The translations under genes were made by a program, and so were the position numbers. Under the pieces are notes generated by a model. It searched no databases and was not told where the DNA came from. It saw only the letters and a program-made list of their open reading frames with translations. Shown here piece by piece: positions 15,104-22,722 of a stretch of 24,774 bases of DNA; the stretch's first letter is position 1, and each line of letters starts with the position of its first letter. This DNA is from EX4484-2 sp964592095 (GTDB lineage Archaea > Altiarchaeota > Altiarchaeia > IMC4 > QMZM01), in the NCBI GenBank assembly GCA_964592095.1, contig CAZQER010000015.1, forward strand, positions 1 through 24,774, in the 5' to 3' direction.

Positions 15104-15841
15104 ATGGAATCTATGCAGATACTCTCGGGAGTATACATTTATGGTCTCACCCTGTATATAGAGGATGAGAAGACATTACTATTTGGAGATATGCATCTTG
15201 GCTATGAAGAGGAATTGAATCAGATGGGCTATCTAATACCAAGATTCCAGTATGATGAGATTATAAATCATCTCACGAAGGTATTTTCACATATCGCTCC
15301 AGAGAGAGTAGTTATATGTGGTGACTTAAAGCATGAATTTGGCAGGATTTCAGAACAGGAATGGAATGAGGTTATGAATTTCCTGTCATTTATTGAGAGG
15401 AGGGTTGATGATATAGTACTTATAAAGGGCAATCATGATACAATTCTTGGACCTATTGCAACAAAAAGGAATGTCAAATTTTTTTCCAATTACTATCTAT
15501 CTGGGAGAAAAATATTTATAACCCACGGTCATTTAATACCAGAAGACCCGGACCTTTATAAAGCCAAGATAGTAATTATAGGTCATGACCATCCGGCACT
15601 TGGTATAAGGGATGAACTCAGGGTTGAGAAGGTTAAGTGTTTTCTTCTTGGTAAATGGAGGGGTAAGGATTTGATACAGATACCCTCTCTAAATTTTGTT
15701 ACGGAGGGAATTGATATAATCAGGGAAAAACCACTTTCACCATTCATGAATCAGGATTTATCACATTTTAGAGTATATTGTATAGAAAATGATGAAATCT
15801 TTGACTTTGGCAGGATATCAACACACTTGGAATCCGAATGA
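15104..15841 (+). CDS. Lhr-associated metallophosphoesterase (calcineurin-like, PdeM-like)
   Basis: A 245-residue calcineurin-like metallophosphoesterase. The two-metal site is complete: D29-M-H31, GD74, GNHD (109-112), HGH (141-143) and GHDHP (160-164). The arrangement, with a short strand-rich N-terminus before GDMHLGYE, matches phosphoesterases that sit beside DNA ligase or Lhr helicase genes in DNA-repair contexts, so a nuclease or phosphodiesterase acting on processed DNA is likely. It starts 29 bp after lhr with its own TATA-like box; an internal ATG at 15113 (MQILSG) is an alternative start. It converges on the small membrane gene at 15860-16078. Exact substrate unknown. Confidence 0.87.
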   Translation: MESMQILSGVYIYGLTLYIEDEKTLLFGDMHLGYEEELNQMGYLIPRFQYDEIINHLTKVFSHIAPERVVICGDLKHEFGRISEQEWNEVMNFLSFIERRVDDIVLIKGNHDTILGPIATKRNVKFFSNYYLSGRKIFITHGHLIPEDPDLYKAKIVIIGHDHPALGIRDELRVEKVKCFLLGKWRGKDLIQIPSLNFVTEGIDIIREKPLSPFMNQDLSHFRVYCIENDEIFDFGRISTHLESE

Positions 15842-15859
15842 GAATATCCAACATTACAT

Positions 15860-16078
15860 TTACTTCAGCATTCCCTTAAGTCTTTCTAATTCCCTCCAGA
15901 AGATCTCCTCATCCCTCTCAAGAATCTTTTCATGTTTCCCAAACATTCTCTCAAATGATGACCTTAGTTTACTTAATTGTCTCAGTTCTATTAAAATGAG
16001 TATCAATGCAAGTATAACACCTATATTCACCAGAATTAATATCCATATCAAACTAATTTCATAATCAAATATATACAT
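15860..16078 (-). CDS. Small single-pass membrane protein with cytoplasmic coiled coil
   Basis: A 72-residue protein of unknown function. One long hydrophobic helix (about residues 9-31, rich in Ile, Leu and Val) is followed by a charged, heptad-like helix (ELRQLSKLRSSFERM, then alternating Glu/Arg/Leu to the end). The N-terminus is probably outside. The gene has a TATA-like box (16101-16110) about 28 bp before its ATG, uses codons like its neighbours, and lies between convergent and divergent genes with no operon partner. I do not recognise a family; similar short TM-plus-coiled-coil proteins are common and poorly characterised. Confidence 0.6.
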   Translation of the reverse strand: MYIFDYEISLIWILILVNIGVILALILILIELRQLSKLRSSFERMFGKHEKILERDEEIFWRELERLKGMLK

Positions 16079-16100
16079 CTTAATTATCTATTTATTTTTA

Positions 16101-16110
16101 TTTCTTAAAT
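16101..16110 (-). promoter_or_regulatory. TATA box for the small membrane protein gene
   Basis: On the minus strand this reads ATTTAAGAAA and is centred about 28 bp before the ATG at 16078. No ribosome binding site is visible, so the transcript is probably leaderless. Confidence 0.45.
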
Positions 16111-16130
16111 ACGCAACTTGGAGATTGTAA

Positions 16131-16142
16131 TAAAATATTTCT
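16131..16142 (+). promoter_or_regulatory. TATA box supporting the glycosyltransferase start at 16160
   Basis: AATAAAATATTT is centred about 24 bp before the ATG at 16160. It lies inside the stretch that would be coding if the upstream TTG at 16118 were used, which argues for the later start. Confidence 0.45.
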
Positions 16143-16159
16143 ATCCTATAATAGATTAT

Positions 16160-17158
16160 ATGAAGGTTTGCTTATATCTGGAACTGGAAGGGAAATTGAG
16201 TATTACTGGTATTGGCACTGCTATCAGAAATCAGAGAAAGGCATTAAAACTAAATAACATAGAATACACCAACAATTTAGATGATGAATTTGATATACTA
16301 CACCTCAATATAGTTGGTTTGAAATCGCTCTCTCTGGCAAGGAGGATGAAAAAAAAGGGGAAGAAGGTTGTTATACATGCTCATACAACTGCTGATGATT
16401 TCAGAGATAGTTTTAGATTCAGTAATCTTATAGCCCCATATTTTCAGAGGTATCTTACATTCTATTATAATCAAGCCGATTTGGTTCTCTGCCCATCCGA
16501 GTACACGAAGAATGTTCTTGAGAGATATGGTGTTAAAAGACCTATAAGGGTTATCAGTAATGGTGTTGATACAAATAAATTCAAATTTTCAAAAGAAAAA
16601 AGAGTTAAGTTCAGGAAGGAATACGATCTGAAGGATACGGATATGGTTCCATTATGTGTTGGGCATCTGTTTATAAGGAAGGGTATAAAGACATTTATGA
16701 ACCTTGCAAGAAGATATAATGAGAAATTTATCTGGGTCGGTAGGAGATACAAAAAACTTGAGGAGAGGGAAATATCAAATTTGATCAGAAACAAACCAGA
16801 TAATGTTATATTGGTTAATTATATTGAGGATATAGTATCGGCGTATTGTGGAGCGGATATATTCCTTTTTCCTAGCAATTGTGAAAATCAGGGAATCGTT
16901 CTATTAGAGGCTGCAGCATGCAAAATGCCGATACTCTGCAGAGATTTACCTGCATATAAAAGATGGTTGATAGATGAGGTAAATTGTTTGAAGGCAAAGA
17001 ATTTTTATGAATTTGAAGAAAAATTGGAAAGACTGATGATGGATAAAGAATTAAGAAATAAGCTTGCTAAAAATGCTCATACTATGGCAAAAGAGCATTC
17101 ACTGAAGAATGTTGGAGCCAAACTCAAGATGATTTATGATGAGGTTATGGAGAAGTGA
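16160..17158 (+). CDS. Glycosyltransferase family 4 protein
   Basis: A 332-residue GT-B fold glycosyltransferase from the ATG at 16160 (a TTG at 16118 would add 14 residues but overlaps the probable promoter). The N-terminal acceptor domain has a G-I-G-T-A-I-R-N-Q loop. The C-terminal donor domain includes ISNGVDTNKF, a FVWVGRR-type strand and the EX7E motif in CENQGIVLLEAA, which binds the sugar-nucleotide diphosphate. It probably transfers a hexose to a lipid-linked or surface glycan; the sugar cannot be told. Its stop overlaps the GTG start of the next gene, so the two glycosyltransferases form an operon, possibly for N-glycan or glycolipid assembly. Retaining mechanism is inferred from the family. 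Confidence 0.85.
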   Translation: MKVCLYLELEGKLSITGIGTAIRNQRKALKLNNIEYTNNLDDEFDILHLNIVGLKSLSLARRMKKKGKKVVIHAHTTADDFRDSFRFSNLIAPYFQRYLTFYYNQADLVLCPSEYTKNVLERYGVKRPIRVISNGVDTNKFKFSKEKRVKFRKEYDLKDTDMVPLCVGHLFIRKGIKTFMNLARRYNEKFIWVGRRYKKLEEREISNLIRNKPDNVILVNYIEDIVSAYCGADIFLFPSNCENQGIVLLEAAACKMPILCRDLPAYKRWLIDEVNCLKAKNFYEFEEKLERLMMDKELRNKLAKNAHTMAKEHSLKNVGAKLKMIYDEVMEK

Positions 17159-17901
17159 TAGAGAAAAATAAAAAGGTTGTGATTATTATTCCCACATATA
17201 ATGAATCTGAGAATATAGGGGATTTATTGAATTTAATAGAAGGTACAACAGAAAATATAAAAGATTATGATATATCTATACTAATTGTTGATGATAATTC
17301 TCCCGATGGAACATCTGCAATAGTGAAAAATTTAAATAAAAATAATATATTTCTCCTAAAAAGAAACTCAAAAAGGGGTTTAGGAAGTGCATATATTGAC
17401 GGATTTGAATATGCAATAAATAATTTAAATGCCGAAATAATCTTTGAAATGGATGGTGATTTCTCTCATAATCCCGAAGATATAGAAAAATTCCTAAGAG
17501 AGATTGAAAATGGCTATGACCTTGTGATAGGTTCCAGATATATCAAGGGGGGTTCAATTGCTGGATTAGAATTGCATAGGAGAATTATATCAATCTTAGG
17601 AAATTTAATTGCACGCATAGTTTTAAAATTGAATGTCAGGGATTGTAGTTCGGGTTATAGGGCCATAAAGACATCTATTCTAAGGAGGATAGATTTGGAT
17701 AAGATTAATGTGAAGGGATATGCGTTTCAGGTATTCCTTCTGTATCTCATCATGAAGATGAATGTAAATATAAAGGAGATTCCGATAGTGTTTTATAAGA
17801 GGAGGGCTGGGAAATCAAAATTTCGGTTTATGGATATATTTGTGGATATATGGAGAGTTATCATTAGCATAATCAAAATCAAAATCCTTTGTGCTTTTTG
17901 A
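17155..17901 (+). CDS. Dolichyl-phosphate mannosyltransferase-like GT2 enzyme (DPM1/polyprenol-phosphate glycosyltransferase)
   Basis: A 248-residue GT-A, family 2 glycosyltransferase. Motifs: IPTYNESENI (about 12-21), IVDDNSPDGT (about 43-52), the metal-binding EMDGDFSH in place of a simple DxD, VIGSRYIKGGSI and DCSSGYRAIK, all characteristic of DPM1-type enzymes that charge dolichyl phosphate with mannose or glucose for protein glycosylation. It has no multi-TM C-terminal domain, as in short DPM1 proteins; only a weak hydrophobic end. It starts with GTG overlapping the preceding stop, and its last 23 bp overlap the 3' end of the convergent LeuD-type gene. The many N-glycosylation sequons in the two large surface proteins give it a plausible job. 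Confidence 0.88.
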   Translation: MIEKNKKVVIIIPTYNESENIGDLLNLIEGTTENIKDYDISILIVDDNSPDGTSAIVKNLNKNNIFLLKRNSKRGLGSAYIDGFEYAINNLNAEIIFEMDGDFSHNPEDIEKFLREIENGYDLVIGSRYIKGGSIAGLELHRRIISILGNLIARIVLKLNVRDCSSGYRAIKTSILRRIDLDKINVKGYAFQVFLLYLIMKMNVNIKEIPIVFYKRRAGKSKFRFMDIFVDIWRVIISIIKIKILCAF

Positions 17902-18373
17902 GATATTTTATCAAACCACCCTCCTTTAGTATATTGAGCATAATAGTGGGAAGGGGGTTTATTTTGAGAGTTATATCTCTTGTTTTATTGATAATAATAC
18001 CTTTATATAAATCAACCTCCAATATGTCACCATCATCAATCCTATCTGTATCATCACACTTCAAGGCGGGAAGTCCTATATTTATTGAATTTCTATAGAA
18101 GATTCTTGCAAATGATTTTGCAATCACTGCGGATATTCCCGCATATTTTATTGCAAGTGGAGCCTGTTCTCTTGAAGAACCACATCCAAAATTTCTTCCT
18201 GCAACTATGAAATCTCCCTCCGAAATCTCCTTATAGAAATCTGGATGTATATCCTCCATAACATGCTTTGCAAGTTCCCTATTGTTTAATGTTTTGAACT
18301 TGTATTTTCCTGATATTATATAGTCTGTGTTGATATCATCACCAAATTTATGTACCTTTCCCTTTAACCTCAT
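17879..18373 (-). CDS. Aconitase/3-isopropylmalate dehydratase small subunit (LeuD-type swivel domain)
   Basis: A 164-residue small subunit of the two-part aconitase-superfamily hydratases. Seen: GDDINTDYIISGKY (about 12-25), GRNFGCGSSREQAPLA and KSFARIFYRNSINIGLP, which form the substrate-binding swivel domain. The start at ATG 18373 gives the usual archaeal length; extending further would run through the divergent promoter. The substrate loop reads YKFKT, with a positive residue and Thr near where homoaconitase subunits are reported to have YLRT, rather than the neutral loop of isopropylmalate isomerase, so a tricarboxylate (aconitate or homoaconitate) is my weak preference. No large Fe-S subunit (LeuC type) is in the window. 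It converges with the GT2 gene (23-bp overlap). Confidence 0.85.
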   Translation of the reverse strand: MRLKGKVHKFGDDINTDYIISGKYKFKTLNNRELAKHVMEDIHPDFYKEISEGDFIVAGRNFGCGSSREQAPLAIKYAGISAVIAKSFARIFYRNSINIGLPALKCDDTDRIDDGDILEVDLYKGIIINKTRDITLKINPLPTIMLNILKEGGLIKYLKKHKGF

Positions 18374-18397
18374 TTTATTAATAGATAAAATTGAAGA

Positions 18398-18406
18398 CTT
18401 ATAAAG
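18398..18406. promoter_or_regulatory. Bidirectional TATA box between the LeuD-type gene and the secretion ATPase
   Basis: CTTATAAAG is nearly self-complementary (its reverse complement is CTTTATAAG). Its centre lies about 29 bp from the LeuD-type start (18373, leftward) and about 32 bp from the ATPase start (18434, rightward). No second box of similar quality has correct spacing for both, though TATATATTT at 18416-18424 could assist rightward. Confidence 0.55.
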
Positions 18407-18433
18407 GAATAATGGTATATATTTTAACATAAA

Positions 18434-19975
18434 ATGGTAGAGACAGATAAAATTGAAAAGGAGATAGATACTGAAGAGGAAATAATTACCGAAATTGACT
18501 CTTATGATATATCCGTAGATGGAATCACACTTAATGTTAAGATAAATGATGTAGGCGATTATGTACCTCACTATCAGATAATGCTACCGGAGATCGATAG
18601 AGTAACAAATGCATTACTGGAAAGAACAAAACATAGTCTTGTGGGGGAGATACAGATACAGAGGTCCACTGGGATTGGAGGACCCGAGGAGATGGATGAA
18701 TTGAGGAAGAGATTTATTGAGGAGGCAAAGGAGAGATTGAGGGCTGTTTTGAAAAAGTCATCTGATGAGGATATAACATTATTGAGTATAAAATTGGTTA
18801 ACGATATGATTGGTATGGGAGATATAGAATATCTTCTATGCGATGACTTTCTGGAGGAGGTCGTTGTTAACAGTAGCGGGGATGTTGTGTGGGTCTTCAA
18901 TAAAAAATATGGATGGTTAAAAACAAATATAAGAATACCCAGTGAGGATATGATTATGAACTATTCATCTAGGATAGCAAGACAGGTGGGCAGGGAAATA
19001 ACACATTTGGAACCACTATTGGATGCACACCTTCCAACTGGGGACAGGGTTAATGCCACACTTTTCCCTATATCAACAGAGGGTAATACAATAACAATTC
19101 GGAGATTTGCAAGAACACCATGGACAATGGTTCATATGCTAAGCCCATCATTCAAAACCATAAGTTTTGAGGCTGCTGCGTTTTTATGGTTAGCCTGTGA
19201 ATACGAGATGAGTATGCTTATCTCAGGGGGAACAGCATCTGGAAAAACATCTATGCTGAATGCAATAATGCCTTTCCTCCCGGCAAATCAGAGGATAATA
19301 TCCATAGAGGATACAAGAGAATTAAATCTTCCAGAATATCTACATTGGGTTCCATTATCAACAAGGGCACCAAATCCGAGGGGTGAGGGTGAGGTTTCTA
19401 TGTTGGATTTAATAGAAAACGCATTAAGAATGAGACCGGACAGAATCATAGTTGGTGAAGTGAGGCGAAAAAGGGAAACAGAGGTTCTTTTTGAGGCTAT
19501 GCATACGGGTCATTCCGTATACGGAACATTTCATGCAAATAGAGCCTATGAGGTAGTGGATAGGATTATTAGTCCGCCTATGAATATTCCAAAAGTGGTT
19601 ATGAGTTCTCTACCATTGATAGTTGTTCAGCATATCAATAGAAGAACAAAACAGAGAAGGACGCTGGAGATTGTTGAACTGATAAAGGGAAGTTCAGAAA
19701 ATTTGAAGATTAATACGCTCTATGTATGGAACCCGAAAACGGACAAGGTTGAGCCAAAGAATCCCAGTAAAAGGGTGATGGAGGAAATGAAAACATTCAC
19801 TGGAATGAGTAGTTCGGAGATTAATGAGGATTTAAAAGGTAAACAATTGATATTGAAATGGCTACTTAAAAAGGACATCACAAGCGTTAATGATGTTGGT
19901 AAAATTATTACGGAGTATTATATAGATAAGGATACCGTTTTGGATTTGGTTGAATCCGATAAGGATTTAAATTAA
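18434..19975 (+). CDS. Type IV pilus/secretion ATPase (TadA/ArlI-like, GspE family)
   Basis: A 513-residue hexameric secretion ATPase that powers assembly of type IV pilus-like filaments or protein secretion. An N-terminal region (1 to about 110) with an acidic start is followed by the N2 domain and the RecA-like motor: Walker A GGTASGKT (265-272), Asp-box IEDTRE (291-296), Walker B RIIVGEVR (337-344) and the His-box HTGHSVYGTFHA (357-368). EPLLDAHLPTGDRVNATL and ITIRRF are typical of archaeal FlaI/TadA enzymes. Two platform-protein genes follow at 20019 and 20887. No pilin, prepilin peptidase or other archaellum component lies nearby, so the filament type cannot be set. Confidence 0.9.
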   Translation: MVETDKIEKEIDTEEEIITEIDSYDISVDGITLNVKINDVGDYVPHYQIMLPEIDRVTNALLERTKHSLVGEIQIQRSTGIGGPEEMDELRKRFIEEAKERLRAVLKKSSDEDITLLSIKLVNDMIGMGDIEYLLCDDFLEEVVVNSSGDVVWVFNKKYGWLKTNIRIPSEDMIMNYSSRIARQVGREITHLEPLLDAHLPTGDRVNATLFPISTEGNTITIRRFARTPWTMVHMLSPSFKTISFEAAAFLWLACEYEMSMLISGGTASGKTSMLNAIMPFLPANQRIISIEDTRELNLPEYLHWVPLSTRAPNPRGEGEVSMLDLIENALRMRPDRIIVGEVRRKRETEVLFEAMHTGHSVYGTFHANRAYEVVDRIISPPMNIPKVVMSSLPLIVVQHINRRTKQRRTLEIVELIKGSSENLKINTLYVWNPKTDKVEPKNPSKRVMEEMKTFTGMSSSEINEDLKGKQLILKWLLKKDITSVNDVGKIITEYYIDKDTVLDLVESDKDLN

Positions 19976-19981
19976 TATTAA

Positions 19982-19990
19982 AAATATATA
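19982..19990 (+). promoter_or_regulatory. TATA-like box before the first platform-protein gene
   Basis: AAATATATA is centred about 33 bp before the ATG at 20019, so the platform genes may have an internal promoter in addition to read-through from the ATPase gene. Confidence 0.35.
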
Positions 19991-20018
19991 ACGACATATG
20001 CATTAAATAAAAAATAAA

Positions 20019-20885
20019 ATGACTGTTCTATTTAAATCCCAGAGGATTAAGGATTCTGCGATGGCTTTTAAATATAGTGCAGAAAGATTATCTGTTGCAT
20101 TTCCCGAACTTCAATGGGACCTTAGAAGGGCGGGTTATGATATAGACGCAATACAATACATAGCAGTAACACTTCTGATGACATTCATTGCATTTATTAC
20201 TGTCATACTGCTTATTCTCTCTTTAATTATTATTGCCAAGGCGCCATTTGATCTGTATTTGGCAGTAGGAATTCCAATTATAGTATCTATTTTCACCTTC
20301 TTTTATGTTTTATCACTCCCCAAACTGGAAACAGCTAGAATGGGTAGATTAATAGATAAGGATTTGGAGTACATGCTGAAGGATATGCAGATTCAGCTTA
20401 CCGCGGGAATACCTCTATTTAATACAATCAGTAATATAGCAGAGGGAGATTATGGTGCCTGTTCTACTATATGCTCCAAGATAGTTGGTGATATAGAGTC
20501 CGGAAAATCTATAAATGATGTATTAAATGAATATGGAATTATATCTCCATCCGTATATCTGAGAAGGGTATTGTGGCAGATATCCAATGCAATTCAAACG
20601 GGTTCGGATGTAAAGCAGGCGCTTGCAGCAATATCAGTTGAAATTCAGAGAGAAAAGGAAAATAAGATAGAAAGTTATGGAAAGGAACTCAGTTTATGGG
20701 GTCTGATTTATATGATGCTCATCATTGTTGCACCATCAATGGGAATAACCCTTTTACTCATATTATCAAGCTTTTTAGGAGGAGGTATGATCAATGAGGA
20801 TACATTTTGGTTTGTGCTTGTATTATTGGCTATTATTCAAATAATATTTATTTATCTTGTTAGAAGTAAGAGACCTGAAATATAA
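20019..20885 (+). CDS. Type II/IV secretion platform membrane protein (TadB-like, T2SSF domain)
   Basis: A 288-residue polytopic membrane protein with one GspF/TadC-type domain. Two adjacent TM helices (about 49-74 and 78-104) are followed by a cytoplasmic helical region with DLEYMLKDMQIQLTAGIPL and the G-S-D-V-K-Q-A-L type repeat (about 105-225), then two C-terminal TM helices (about 228-252 and 261-284). This is the part that contacts the assembly ATPase. The next platform gene begins one base after its stop (TAA-A-ATG), so the pair is co-translated. Archaellum ArlJ and haloarchaeal PilC put two such domains in one chain; here they are two genes. Specific substrate unknown. Confidence 0.85.
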   Translation: MTVLFKSQRIKDSAMAFKYSAERLSVAFPELQWDLRRAGYDIDAIQYIAVTLLMTFIAFITVILLILSLIIIAKAPFDLYLAVGIPIIVSIFTFFYVLSLPKLETARMGRLIDKDLEYMLKDMQIQLTAGIPLFNTISNIAEGDYGACSTICSKIVGDIESGKSINDVLNEYGIISPSVYLRRVLWQISNAIQTGSDVKQALAAISVEIQREKENKIESYGKELSLWGLIYMMLIIVAPSMGITLLLILSSFLGGGMINEDTFWFVLVLLAIIQIIFIYLVRSKRPEI

Positions 20886-20886
20886 A

Positions 20887-22083
20887 ATGGAAAAAAATCC
20901 TTTCAAATTGGTTTTCAAATTTATCATCATTGTAGTTAATATTATCCATACCGTAATTTTCACCTCAATAGAGGCTATTGGAAATGTGATAATAAGGATA
21001 GTATTATCTGTAAAACCCATCATTATTTTACTAACAAGATTTTTCAGAAATCTATTTCATAAATTTGGAACATTCTTTCCTCAAAATATTAAAAAAGGAT
21101 TGGAGAGAAGATTAGTCCTCTCTGGTCTTACACAGAATCCCGAGGAAACACTTGGAATAGTATTCATATACAGCCTTACAATACCAACAGTTGTTTTTGT
21201 TATATTGACATTTATATTTAAATATTCAATTGAATTATCAGCATTAATATCCACTGGCTCTCTGATTGGTGTCTGGATTCTCTTTCATGTGATACTTCTG
21301 ATTATAATTGATAGAAGAACCCAAGGTGTGGAGAATGTATTGCCAGATGTACTTTCAATGATAAGCCAGAATATGAGAGCAGGAATGACACCATATAATG
21401 CATTATGGGCTGCTTCCAGACCGGAATTTGGACCACTTGCTATGGAATTACAAAATGTGGCAAGGGATACCCTCACGGGGGTATCGTTTGAGGATGCACT
21501 CATATCTATGACCCACAGAATCAAATCTTCAAGATTAAAAAGGGCGGTTGGTTTGATGATTCAGGGGATGAGGTCGGGGGGTGAATTGCCCGCCGTTTTA
21601 CAGGAGATAGCAGATGATATCCGGACCGAATTGACATTAATAAGAAGAATGAAAACTGAGACTACTATGCAGGTAATGTTTATTGCATTTGCCCTAATTA
21701 TAGGTGCTCCATTGCTTTTCGGAGCATCAAATCAATTTGTTGTAGTATTCTCAAAAACCCTCATGGAAATAAATATACCAGATACAGCAATGACTGGCTC
21801 TATCATAAGGATACATGAATTTCCTGTAGCATCTTCTCCACATTGTGGTTATCTTGAACTTAACTGTGAAGGTAAGTTTAATTTCAAGACATACTGCCTT
21901 TTCTGTCTAATAATATCCGCTTTTTTTGGTTCAATAATAATAGGCTTTATGAGAACGGGAAGGATTACCTCAGCCTATACAGTATCCCTTATTCTCATAA
22001 TAATGTTTCTCTCAATTATAGTATTTATAGTACTAAATAGTGGTTTGAATATCATTTTCAGTAGCATGATTTCCGGAATGTGA
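20887..22083 (+). CDS. Type II/IV secretion platform membrane protein (TadC-like, T2SSF domain)
   Basis: A 398-residue second platform protein; I use the ATG at 20887 rather than the TTG at 20857, which would overlap the TadB-like gene. A long hydrophobic N-terminus (about 8-50) precedes TM helices near 92-112 and 117-141, a cytoplasmic T2SSF domain (about 145-258) with PDVLSMISQNMRAGMTPYNAL and MIQGMRSGGELPAVL, and TM helices near 263-283, 341-355 and 366-386. Between the later TM segments lies a probable extracytoplasmic insert (about 300-340) with four cysteines at C320, C327, C337 and C340. Probable partner of the preceding TadB-like protein and the ATPase. It ends one base from the convergent phosphoribosyltransferase gene. 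Confidence 0.84.
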   Translation: MEKNPFKLVFKFIIIVVNIIHTVIFTSIEAIGNVIIRIVLSVKPIIILLTRFFRNLFHKFGTFFPQNIKKGLERRLVLSGLTQNPEETLGIVFIYSLTIPTVVFVILTFIFKYSIELSALISTGSLIGVWILFHVILLIIIDRRTQGVENVLPDVLSMISQNMRAGMTPYNALWAASRPEFGPLAMELQNVARDTLTGVSFEDALISMTHRIKSSRLKRAVGLMIQGMRSGGELPAVLQEIADDIRTELTLIRRMKTETTMQVMFIAFALIIGAPLLFGASNQFVVVFSKTLMEINIPDTAMTGSIIRIHEFPVASSPHCGYLELNCEGKFNFKTYCLFCLIISAFFGSIIIGFMRTGRITSAYTVSLILIIMFLSIIVFIVLNSGLNIIFSSMISGM

Positions 22084-22084
22084 A

Positions 22085-22714
22085 CTAATAATTTCTATGT
22101 GTTCTTTTTTTAAATTCCTCAATAGCATAATTTAAATGAACATCATTCAGACCCAAATTGAATTCTCTTTTAATATCGTCCTTCAATTCCATAGGATTTA
22201 GATTTTTCTTTTTTTCTGAAATCTTCTCTATCATATTGCATAAATCCTCTGTTATATTCCAAGGAAAAATTATCCATCTCCACTTTTCAGTCTTTTCACC
22301 ATAGAAATCTGGCTTAAATCTTGACTGTGATTTATAGATCAAGACTGCCGTCTTTACCTCTCTTGGTTTCAGTGATTCTATATATTTTAAAGAGATATTG
22401 ATGCTCTCTCCAGTATCTGCAACATCATCAACCAGGATTATTACCTTTCCTTTGATGTTTGTATAGATGCCTGTTTTTATTTTAGCCTTTTTATCCTTCT
22501 GTGCAGTTTTACCCCAGTGTTCAACCCTCATACAGAGAATATCCTTCACATCCAGTATATCTGACAGATTCATTGCTGGGACTAATCCCCCCCTTGCTAT
22601 AGCGATTATTAATTCTGGTTTAAATTTGGAATCCCTTATTTTATGGGCTACCTCCTTAGAAAGCTCCCACATATCATTCCAACTCCTTAGTTCATACTGA
22701 AATCCCCTTTTCAT
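22085..22714 (-). CDS. Phosphoribosyltransferase (purine PRT type)
   Basis: A 209-residue type I phosphoribosyltransferase from the ATG at 22714; a TTG at 22726, overlapping the previous stop, would add four residues. The PRPP loop VIILVDDVADTGESI (about residues 92-106) has the two acidic residues, Thr and Gly of the family, and LIIAIARGGLVPA (about 35-47) forms the pyrophosphate-binding loop. After the core, a C-terminal extension of about 70 charged residues is unusual for minimal hypoxanthine/guanine enzymes and resembles archaeal Hpt/Gpt-like proteins of unclear substrate. Purine salvage is the likely role. Third gene of a three-gene minus-strand run. Confidence 0.8.
   Translation of the reverse strand: MKRGFQYELRSWNDMWELSKEVAHKIRDSKFKPELIIAIARGGLVPAMNLSDILDVKDILCMRVEHWGKTAQKDKKAKIKTGIYTNIKGKVIILVDDVADTGESINISLKYIESLKPREVKTAVLIYKSQSRFKPDFYGEKTEKWRWIIFPWNITEDLCNMIEKISEKKKNLNPMELKDDIKREFNLGLNDVHLNYAIEEFKKRTHRNY
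22105..22111 (+). terminator. Possible T-run terminator of the TadC-like gene
   Basis: Seven consecutive T residues lie 22 bp after the TadC-like stop, inside the 3' end of the opposing gene. A U-tract here could end rightward transcription; it may also simply be lysine codons of the opposite strand. Confidence 0.25.
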
Positions 22715-22722
22715 AACAAATT

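Noticed and set aside
16118..16159. TTG start at 16118 for the GT4 gene
   Set aside because: The extra 14 residues lie over a TATA-like box spaced correctly for the ATG at 16160, and the family's first beta strand begins there.
18374..18571. N-terminal extension of the LeuD-type ORF to 18571
   Set aside because: It would cross the divergent promoter and the ATPase start; the family's N-terminus begins at the ATG at 18373.
20857..20886. TTG start at 20857 for the TadC-like gene
   Set aside because: It would overlap the upstream gene by 29 bp; an ATG sits one base after the upstream stop, the same junction as before glyS.
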